This document shows positions 35,301 through 46,400 of a stretch of DNA of 64,000 nucleotides, piece after piece (positions within the stretch are counted from its first letter, which is position 1; every line of letters begins with the position of its first letter). Origin of the DNA: Okapia johnstoni. Lineage: Eukaryota > Chordata > Mammalia > Artiodactyla > Giraffidae. Made by a program: the position numbers and the translations under genes. Under the pieces are notes generated by a model. It saw only the letters and a list, made by a program, of their open reading frames with translations, ran no database searches and had not been told where the DNA came from. The stretch is from NCBI GenBank assembly GCA_024291935.2, contig CM044316.1, positions 5,634,501 to 5,698,500 on the forward strand, written 5' to 3'.

Positions 35301-38300
35301 GGAACGCCCTCGGGGGCTTCTCTTCTACTCAGGTGCGCCAGGCAGAGCCAAAGGGAGGGGCTCAGGTCTGGGTGGCCTAGGCTCGGGGCTCAGAGCCATC
35401 TAGGAAGTTACCCAGTGCTTCAAGTCTTTGGACGGCTCCTTACCGGCACCTCTGGGAGCATGAAGTCCAAGAGAGGATGGAAGGATGGGGCCGAGGGATG
35501 AATACGCCAGGCTCTGGGATAGGGACCAGCCCCTCCTTCAGTGGAGATGCCCCCCAGCTGCCTGGGGTCCCCAGCTCTGTGGGTGTCTACACCAGATCTG
35601 CTCTCCATTCCAGCCACATGAATCCCTGGTCTCAGTGATGGTCCATGGGACCCCCAGTTTGGGCCAGACCTCTGGCACAGGGTGGAGGCACTGTGGCTGA
35701 CCCCCTTTGGGGGCTGACTTTGGTCTCCCGCTCTGTCCCCAGGACACCTGCGTGGCTCTGCAGGCCTTGGCAGAGTACGCCATCTTGTCCTACGCAGGCG
35801 GCGTCAACCTCACCGTCTCCCTGGCCTCCACCAACTTGGACTACCAGGAGACCTTCGAGCTGCACAGGGGCAACCAGAAGCTTCTTCAGATGGCCGCGGT
35901 GCGTGTTCCCAGGACCAGGGTTGGGGGACAGGGCAGCGAGAGTGGCCCCACCTTGCTGCCTGTCTGTCCGTGTGTGTCTGCAAGTGGACGGAGGGGAACT
36001 GTAGCGTCTTCTTTCCCCAGATTCCCAGCCTCCCCACGGGGCTGTTTGTGAGCGCCAAGGGTGAAGGCTGCTGTCTGATGCAGGTGAGGCTTTGGGGAAA
36101 GGGGAGTACTCCCAGGGGACCCTGGAGGGGCAGACAGAAGAGCTCAGTATCCGGCCAGGCTTAGTGGGGTGGCTGTATGTGTGAGAACCACCCTGAGACA
36201 GCCTGTCAGCCCCCTGAAATGTCACCCACTCTGGAGAAAGAAATGGCAGCCCACTCCAGTATTCTGGCCTGGAGAATACCATGGACAGAGGAGCCTGGCA
36301 GGCTACAGTCCATGGGCTAGCAAAAGAGTCAGACATGACTTAGCAACTAAACCACACCACCACTGCCCAAGGCAGAACCCAAGGTAAATGGCAGTGTGTC
36401 CCCTTGGGGGAAACTGCATCTGATTCCCATTTTGGTGGTCTCTGACCCTAAGCAGAGCCCCCTGCTCCACCCTCCACTGTGGGACTTGCCTGGTGGCTCA
36501 AGGTTATCCTCCCAGCCAAAGTGTGAATGCAGATGCCCAGCCCAGACTCAGCCTGGCCCTCCCTGAGGCCCCTTAGTCAGCAGGTTCAGGATTTAGTTGT
36601 GTTCTGGGCGAGGCAGACTGGTCTCCTGAGCTTTGGCCAGTGGTCAGAGAGCAAGTCAGCCAGGAGACCCTTGTAGCCTTACCTTCTCCATCTGAAAAAT
36701 GGAGCCCAGACAAGACAGTGAATAATAGGAGAGGGAGCCTGGTATGCAGACAGACCTGGGCTTGAGACATGGAAGAATGGATGATGGTTGTACCTACACC
36801 ATCAGGATTAAAGGGAATGATGACCATGCCCAGAACTGTCACCAGTATCACTGACCTCACCATTCTAGCTGTCCCCCACCTTCTCCTGCCCCTGTCTTTC
36901 CCCTCTCCACCCCCACGGCCCCTAAGCCTCTGTCCTCCCCTGTCCCCCAGATTGATGTCACCTACAATGTGCCCGACCCGGTGGCCAAGCCATCCTTCCA
37001 GCTGCTGGTGAACCTCCAGGAGCCCGAGGCTGAGCAGCAGCGATCCCCCTCACCTGCTTCCTCAGCTGATGATGATGACCCAGCAGCTGACCAGCATCAC
37101 CAGGAGTACCAGGTGACCCTGGAGGTGTGCACCAGGTAAGGCCTCCTGCCCCGCTGGCTGGCACCCCCACCTGGGTGATGTTTGCCTGTTTCCTTTGTTA
37201 GTAGCTGTCAATATCTTTATTCAAGAGGAATGTCTTTGAAATGGATACCTTTGCAATCAAAAGCTTACACTACAGATGATTTCTGAAATGAGTGAAATAA
37301 ATGGAAGTGCTTCTGAATGGGTGCAGCAGACTCCAGTGGCAGATGGGGCTGGGAGGGATGGCTGTTTGTGGCCCTTACATGACCCACCCGCCCCAGGTGT
37401 GACCCTAGAACCAGTTCACAGAGGGTCCTCAGGAGGAGGGGGTGCACGCAGCTGCCCACAAAGGATGCTCATTGCCATGGCAATGATGGGGGCACCCAAA
37501 GGTGGTTGGTAGCCATTGGAGCTGAAGCCCATCAGAGCTGCCCAGGCACCTTCCTTAACCTTGACCTTTATCCCTCATGTGTCCAAGGCCACCCCCAACT
37601 TAGGAGGTTCTGAAGAACAAGCCCAACTGGGCCCAAGCCCCACAGTAGTGGGTCCCCGAACCATTTCTGGTTCTCAATGAGACTTGGGGTGGTACCACTC
37701 AGCAGGGCTGTGACCGCCATCTAGTTGGGTGGAGGAACAAGAAGCAGCTGGACTGGCCCTGGCACGTCTGCTGGGGACACCTCTGTTCCTTTCTCAGATG
37801 GGAAGAAACTAACCGTGTGCCAGCTGGGTACGGTACCTCTTAGGCCTCACCTCCGTAGAAGCCTCCTCTGCCCATCCCAGGGGCTCTGGTCATCCCGTCC
37901 TTTTTGCCCACTGTCTGCAGGACCCTCACTGACTATCAGCCTCCCTGTCACCTGTACCCAACACAGGGAGGGTCTGGCACATAGCAGGCCCTAGAGGCAG
38001 TGTTACCCACTGCCTCCCCCATGGCACAGAAGGGGAAACTGAGGGCTGGCCCTGGGGAGCAGCCTGGGCTCCCTGGGCCCCACAGAGCCGTTTCCCACAC
38101 CGGAGGCACATGGTGGTTGTCGTTCAGTTGCTCAGTCGTGTCTGACTCTTTGTGACACTATGGATTGTAGCACACCAGGCTTCTCTGTCCATGGGATTCT
38201 CCAGGCAAGAATACTCAAGTGGGTTGCCATTCCCTTCTCAAGGGAATTTTCCTGCCCCAGGGATCAAACCCATACCTCCTGCATCTCCTGCATTGGCAGG

Positions 38301-40430
38301 CAGAATATTTACCACTGTTCCACCCAGTCGATACCCCCCAGAGTTTGCTCAAGCTCATGTCCATTGAGTCAGTGATGCCATCCAACCATCTCAACTTCTG
38401 TCGGCCCCTCCTCCTCTTGCCCTTAATCTTTCCCAGCATCAGGGTCTTTCCCAGTGAGTTGGCTCTGCGCATCAGGTGGCCAAAGTATTGGACCTTCAGC
38501 TTCAGCATCAGTCCTTCCAATGAATATTCAGGGTTGATTTCCTTTAGGATTGACCTGGGTCAGGCCAAGAACACTTGGCAAGGCCTTTTCCTTATGGTTT
38601 CAGTGTTTCAACTGTGAAATGGAATGACCAATGACCCCGCCAACAGTGTCCATACAGATGGGCTGCCAGCCAGACCCGGGGCAGGCTGGAGGATTGTGGG
38701 GACAGAGCAGACCATGAATTCCACTGAGGGGCTTGAGTTCAGGGGCTCCTCTTTCTCTGCTTTCATCGACAGGTGGCTGCATGCAGGGTCCTCCAACATG
38801 GCAGTCCTGGAGGTGCCCCTACTGTCAGGGTTCCGGGCGGACATTGAGAGCCTGGAGCAGGTGAGGTGGCGCTGGTGGGCAGGGGCCGGGCAGCATCTGT
38901 GGACCTGCCCTGGTTGCAGATTCCTAGCCCTTCATAAAGCGGGGTTGTGTTTTTGTTTTTGCCTTACTTTTTCACGGCAAAGTTGGTGCTCTGAGACTGG
39001 CCATCTGCGGAGGGGCAGGTGGGAAGGGGTTGGGTCTCTCCCAGCAGGTGTCACTCACTGGGCCATCTATGCTGTTACCCATGTGACCGAGGATGCTTGC
39101 TCTTTGGGGATGACATGGGCTGCCAGGGAGTGCTTCCAGAGACTTGCCAGCACCCTCCACTTAAAGAGAGACCAGCCCCGTTTTGCATGTGAGGGAGATG
39201 GTCACCAAAAGGGGGAGCAGCCTTGCCTAGGAGGTCAGCAGTGTGGGGAGGGTGGAGCAGGAAAGCACGGCCTGTCCTGGATGGGGGTGGGGGTGAATGG
39301 TGCAGGAGCAGGTGGCAGGGCTCAGTGGGTGCCTTGGGGACTTGGCCTGGGACTGAGACTTGATTGGGGGAGACTGTGGCAGGGAAGTGGAGGCAGGCGC
39401 TCAGGACAGTGATAACCAGCTTCGAATGCCCTCTCAGGGGTGCTGGCTGCCACCCCCTGGCCCAGCCCATGGGGACTTGCTAGATGCCTGTGGGCAAACT
39501 CCTCAGCCTCTGGGGCCTTGGCTCCTCATGGGTCCAGCCCACCTTGGGCCCTAGGAGATCAGAGGACAAGAGTACTGGGGGCAGAGGGGCTGGGCAGATC
39601 CTGACTCTGGCTTCCTTGCCAGCTGCTCCTTGACAAGCACGTGGCACTGAAGAGGTACGAGCTGGCTGGCCGCAAAGTGCTCTTCTACTTTGATGAGGTA
39701 CCGTGGGCTGGGGTAGCGGTGGGCGGAGGCCTCCATAGCAGCCGCATTGGCGAGGGCATAGCCACCATGGCCTATTAATGGTTCTGGCAATGCTCTCATA
39801 CCAAGAAAAAGAAACTGGAAGAGTTGATCCATGCGGAGTTGGCACGGCTGCCTGCTCTGTGCCCCAGCCAGCTCACTTTGGTGGAAAACATTAAGAGGGA
39901 AGTGGAATAGTATTCAGGCATCAAAATGAAGCACTGACTTTCTGAATCTCAAAAACATGCTAAGTTGAACAGACAGAGAGCAGACTGGTGGGGTGGTTTC
40001 CAGGGTTGGGGAGATAAGCAGTGGGTGCAAATGGCAGTTTCTTTCATTCTTTTTTACTGGAGGATAAATGTTGTGTTGGTTTCTGCTGTACAAGGAAGTA
40101 AATCAGCTGTATGTACACATACATCCCCTCCCTCATGGACCTCCCTCCCACCTTGCCCCCATCCCACCCCTCTAGGTCACTACAGAGCACTGAGCTGAGC
40201 TTCCTGTGCCATTATACATCAGTTTCCCACTAGTTATCCACTGTACACATGGTAGTGTATTTATGTCAATCCTGATCTCCCAATTCGTCCAACCCTCCTC
40301 TTCCCCCTCTGTGTCCACATGTCCATTCTCTACCTCTCCATCTCTATTCCTGCCCTGCAAACAGGTTCATCTGTACCATTTTTCTAGATGGAAAAGTTCT
40401 ACAGACAGTGGTTGCACAAGATTGTGAATG

Positions 40431-40470
<40 letters not shown>

Positions 40471-43400
40471 CACAGAGGGAGGAAGGGCACCTGCCATGGT
40501 AAGTGTGGGAGATGAAAGACAAGTTGAGACACTTCCCACGTGGGTGGAAGGACCCACAAAATCGAAATAAGATCGGGTTTCTGTTTCACGCCTCCGGGGC
40601 ACCCCGCAATCAACCAGTTCTGGGTTCACACTTTGGGGCATCATAGAGCACAGAGGCCGAAGCTCAGTCTCCAGCCCTAGTGGACCAGTCAAGTCTGAGC
40701 CTGCTCACTGCTCCCGCAGATCCCCAGCCGGTGTTTGACGTGCGTGCAGTTCCGGGCGCTCCGGGAGCACGTCGTGGGCAGAACGTCGGCGCTGCCCATC
40801 TTGGTGTACGACTACTATGAGCCTGGTAGGCCCACGTCCGCCACCCGCAACCCCAGCTCGGTCCATCACCATCACCCATCACCTGGTCACCCTTCTCTCT
40901 TGGTCCCGCAGCCTTTGAGGCCACGCGCTTCTACAATGTCAGCGCACACAGCCCGCTCGCCCGGGAGCTGTGTGCGGGGCCTGCGTGCAACGAAGTGGAG
41001 CGCGCTCTGGCCCAGGGCCCCGGTGAGTGCGCGAGGCCACTGCCCCTTTGGAGCACCCGCCACCCCAACACGACCCATGGGCCTGGGGGAGGGCTGCCCA
41101 TTTGGAGGGAGTCGTCAGGCAGAGGAGCATACAGCGTGGTAAAAGGAGGAAGGCCCAGCTCGGTCAAGGGCGCGTATCCTGAGCTGAGGGGGTTGGAGTG
41201 CGCAGACAGGGTGGAGGAAGCAAGGATTAGAGGTCATGTATGGATGTGAGTTGGACTATAAAGAAAGCTGAGCATCGAAGAATTGATGCTTTTGAACTGT
41301 GGTGTTGGAGAAGAATCTTGAGAGTCCCTTGGACTGCAAGGAGATCCAACCAGTCCATCCTAAAGGAGATCAGTCCTGGGTGTTCATTGGAAGGACTGAT
41401 GTTGAAGCTGAAACTCCAATACTTTGGCCACCTGATGCGAAGAGCTGACTCATTGGAAAAGACCCTGATGCTGGGAAAGATTGAAGGCAGGAGGAGAAGG
41501 GGGCGACAGAGGATGCGATGGCTGGATGGCATCACCGACTCAATGGACATGGGTTTGGGTGAACTCCGGGAGTTGGTGATGGACAGGGAGGCCTGGCGTG
41601 CTGCGTGCGGTTCATGGGGTCGCAAAGAGTCGGACATGACTGAGCGACTGAACTGAACTGAACTGAGTGAGCAGCGGAAGGGGGCGGGGTCCTAGTTGGA
41701 TGGGGGCGGGGCCTATCGAGGTGGGGCAGGCAGTGAAGAGGCGGGGCCTGGAGGGGCGGGTGTGGGCAGGGGTGAGGGGGCGGATCCAAGAGGGAGGCGG
41801 AGCCAAGAGGGAGTGGGGAGTGACTAGGGGCGGGGCCTATCGCGGTGGGAGGGGCGGGCGTAGAAGCCGGAGGACAGGAGGGGAGCCCTTGCCTCCCCTC
41901 CCCCACAAGCCAGAGGGTGTCCGGATCCAGGGACCCAAGCCGTGAGCGCAGACTGGCGGCAGCGAAGGGCTGAGTGGAGTTCCTCGGAACCCTTTTCGTT
42001 ATTTTTCAAACTTCTTGAAATGAATTTAGATTGCATTTAGTTCAAAAGTTTTATTTCTAAATTTTGTTTTCGTAAATACTAGGCAAATACTCGCGTGAAA
42101 TTCCACCAGGTCAGGGCTCAGGGCTTCCCGGGCACTGTCTCCACTCTGTGGAGTCTGGTTCTGGTTCCTAGGGACTTCTCCATCCCAGGCCGAGGGAGAG
42201 AGGCGAGGGCCAAGTGGGGAGCTTGGAGTTGCCAGGGCCCTGACAACTTCGCCTCGCCCGCCAGGCTGGTCCCCGGAAGAGCGAGGTCCTGTGGCCGTTC
42301 CGGAGGAGGCGGTGACAGTCACGCGCTGTGGCTGCGCCCGCGCCTGCAGCATCAGCGGGGACCCGGTGTGCGGCTCCGACGGCGTAGTCTACGCCAGCGC
42401 CTGCCACCTGCAGGAGGCCGCCTGCCGCCGCCGTGTGAGATTGGAGCCCGCGCCCCTTGGCCGCTGCGCGCTTGGTGAGGACCCACCCCACGGCCGGCCT
42501 CGGGGGCTCCACCTCGTCCCAGAATGTATGGCTCCATCTTCTCCATCATGCCATCTCCTCTCATCACCTCTTTGCGTCTGAGTCCTTTTGCACTGGGCTT
42601 CCTTGGTGGCTCAGCGGTAGAGTGTGCCTGCAATGCAGGAGACTCGTTTTTGATCCCTGGGTGGGGAAGATCCCCTGGAGGAGGAAATGGTAACCCACTC
42701 CAGTATTGCCTGGAAAATCTCATGGCGGGCTACAGTCCATGGGGTCGCAAAAGTCTTAGCAACAAGAGCCCTTTTTATCTCCTCCATCTTGGTCAGTCTC
42801 TCTCCAGCCCCATCCCAACTTGGTACTTTTCTGAGTCTCCCCATCTCTAATTTCCGTGTCCCCTTCCCCACCTTGTGACCTCACCTCCTGTCTGTTGCTC
42901 TGGGCCACACATCTTTCCTCAAGCTCCCTGGGCTGTTAGTCATTCAGATCCTCTCCCTCCAGTGCCTTCCCTACTGACTCAGTCCTTCCTTCCAGAGCAG
43001 CCGACACCAGCCTTGGCCTTGTACAGCTACGAGTATGACTTGGGTCCCCTGGATACCGGGCACCTGGCAGCTGGCCATGAGTTGGTGGTCTTGGATAAGG
43101 AAGCAGAGGACAGGTGAGAGCTGGATCTGCCCCCAGTCTCCCTCCACCATGGAACCCAGCAGGAAATGGGAGCTACTGATGGAGGGTCGACCTGCAAGGT
43201 TTTGGGGGATGAGGTAGATAACCTGTTCTCCCTTGACCTGCATCCACTCAACGCACATCAGAGAGCAGCCTGTATGTGTAGGGTGAGCTTAAGAAGCCCT
43301 CCCAAGGACTGGACCTCAGGACAGACCCACTCTCCCTTTTAACTAAGTTATTCATGATGAAGGAATGTTTTTTTCAAGAGGGGGCGCTATGGAGTCTTGC

Positions 43401-46400
43401 ACTGGGGTTGAAATTGTACCCAACTGGCTCAGATGGTAAAGAATCTGCCTGCAATGCAGGAGGCCTGGGTTCAATCACTGGGTCGGGAAGATCCCCTGGA
43501 GAAGGGGATGGCAACCCACTCCAGTATTCTTGCCTGGAGAATCCCATAGACAGAGGAGCCTGGCGGGCTACAATCCACAGGGTCAAGAAGAATTGGACAC
43601 GACTAAGCAAAGCAAATAAGCACACACACCTAATACAAAAAAAAATAAAAAAGGCGGGGGCGCCGGACTTTATGGCCAAGGAGCACTTCCCTGGTAGCCC
43701 AGCTGGTAAAGAATCTGCCTGTAATGCAGGAGACCCTGGTTCAATTCCTGGGTCCAGAAGATCCCCTGGAGAAGGGATAGGCTATGCACTCCAGTATTCT
43801 TGGGCTTCCTTGATGGCTTAGCTGATGAAGAATCCCCCTGCAATGTGGGAGACCTGGGTTGGGAAGATCCCCTGGAGGAGGGCACGGCAGCCCACTCTAG
43901 TATTCTTGCCTGGAGAATCCCCATGGATAGAGGCTGGTAGGCTACAGTCCGTGGGGTTGCAAAGAGTCTGACACTTCTGAGCAACTAAGCATAGTAAGCA
44001 TAGCCAAGGGGTGGGGAAGGGGAGTCAGTGGATGGAAAACTACTGAGAGGAAACAATAGGGAGTGGAGTGGGGGATATTCTAGCTAAAGAGACTGAACCT
44101 TATTCTTGCTGATGGCAGGCCAGGTTGATTGAGAGATCATGAGAGATGGGGAGGGGCGGGGAAGGATGAAGAACCCAATCAGATATCAAGAGGGATCAAT
44201 GTGGAGGATATGGGGTTCTGGCTAAATTGACATATTAGCCAGATTCTTGCTCCAGCTGGACAGTGTCAAGATGAACACGGAAGCCTGGAATTTGAGACTG
44301 AGGTGAAAAAGAGCTCAGAGGAGCCTAAGTGGAGTTTGGTCAGGAAGAGAATCTTTGTCCCCCCGAGGGAAGGATGGAGGAAACGTCAGGAGACCAGAGA
44401 GCTCTGTGCGGGGAGTCTGGAAAGGGGTTTCCTGGAGGAGGCAAATCTTTTTGGTTTGAGGCAACTTAACTCAAGTGGTTTAAACAACAGGTTGATCTAG
44501 CAGCTTAGGTAAGTGCCAGGTCCTGGAGGCTGGTTGCACTGGCCAGACTCAGAGCCCCTCCTCCTTCCTGGGTGGTAAGGGTCTCTCCACCCCATGCTGG
44601 TGGCAAAGGGTTGTTTATATCCCCACTCAGCAAACTAGTAGGAAAGCTTTTCTCCCAGCAGTCACCGAAGTCCTGGAGACTTAAGGGTGCACCATCTTGC
44701 ACTAGGCACCGGGTTTAGTCCACACGCATGTAATTACTGGTAGAGCTGGGTTTAGGGTTACTGCTGCAGCATTTTTGCTTCGTTTTCCCTTCCATGCCCT
44801 CTTTTTCCCCCCTCCACTTCACACACCCTATCTCTCTTTTCTCCTTCCTAATCAAATTTCTTAAAAAAAATTTTTTTTAATTCATTTATTTGGCTACATT
44901 GGGTTTTAGTTACAGCATGGGGGCTGTTTCATTGCAGAGCACGGAAGCTCTTCAAGCTCCAGTTGCGGCTTGAAGGCTCAGTAGTTGTGGCCCTTGGGCT
45001 TCAGTAGTTATGGCGTATAGACTCTCTAGTGGGATGTGGTGTGTGGCCTTAGTTGCTCCGCAGCGTGTGGAATCTTAGTTCCCTGAACATGCATCGAAGC
45101 CATGTCCCCTGCATTGCCAGGCAGATTCTTAACCACTGGACCACCAGGGAAGTCCGCTCCATGCCCTCTTTTGGATTAACTGAATATCTTTTAGAATTCC
45201 ATTTTGATTCAGTTATGGTAGCTCTGAGGAACCAAACTATATATGTCTTTAAACTTTTCACAGTCTTGGTGACTTGGTGGGAGTATGGTAACCATTTCAC
45301 CAAAACGTAGCAACTTTGAAGCGTTTATGTCCATGTGTTGTCCCCTCCTGTCCCTCATGCTATAATTGTCATATGTACAGTGGTGACTCAGCAGTAAAGA
45401 CTCCACTTATCAATGCAGGAAACACGGGTTCGATCCCTGGGTGGAAAAGATCCTCTGAAGAAGGAAATGGCAACCCACTCCAGTATTCTTGCCTGGAGAA
45501 TCCCATGGACAGAGGAGCCTGGAGGGCTGCAGTCCACAGGGTCGCAAAAGAGTCATACACGACTGAGCGACTAAATGACAACACCTGTAAAGTCTCCCAA
45601 GTGTTGCCCATTCTTTCCAGGGTCTTCTGAGACAGATCTGCTTTTATTTTTGTTATGGAAGGGGAGATTTTTTATTAAAGTTGAAATTTTGAAACCACCG
45701 TAGGTTCACGGGCAGTTGTAAGAAATAACAAAGAGAGCTTTAGATGCCCTTCATCCAGTTCCCCTCATTGGTAACATGGCCAAGAATTCAAGTTACAGTG
45801 TTATACCAGGAAACTGACATCAGCACAGGCTACCCTTCTTACTCGTATTTCACCACATTCACGTGTATTCAGTGAGTCTGCAGTTCCCGCACATGTGAAA
45901 GTGAAACTCGCTCAGTCATGTCCGACTCTTTGCCACCCCACGGACTATACAGTCCATGGGATTCTCCAGGCCAGAATACTGGAGTGGGTAGCCTTTTCCT
46001 TCTCCAGGGGATCTTCCCAACCCGGGGATCAGACCTAGATCTCCTGCATTGCAGACGGATTCTTTACCAGCTGAGCCACAAGAGAAGCCCAAGAACACTG
46101 GAGTGGGTAGCCTATCCCTTCTCCAGAGGGTTTTCCTGACCCAGGAGTCAAACCATGGTCTGCTGCATTGCAGGCAGATTCTTTACCAACTGAGCTATCA
46201 GGGAAGCCCCTTTCAGCACTTGTAGCTTTTTGTAATCATGACTGCAGTCAAGATACTGGACAGCCCATCACCTCAAGGATCCCTTTAGCTGCCACACCCA
46301 CCTTGCTTTCCCCGAGCCATTCATCTGTCCTCCCACCCTATAATTTTGTCACTTCCGGGCTGCTTTGTAAACAGAATCAAGGGGTATGTAACCTTTCAAG

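Larger units (their letters stand above)
37136..38772 (+). other. CPAMD8: CPAMD8 intron, 1.6 kb
   Basis: Unique to about 38110, then a Bov-tA and a BovB fragment. No gene seen. Confidence 0.8.

Noticed and set aside
35632..36336. 234-codon minus-strand open frame
   Set aside because: Runs from a Bov-tA fragment through the antisense of two CPAMD8 exons.
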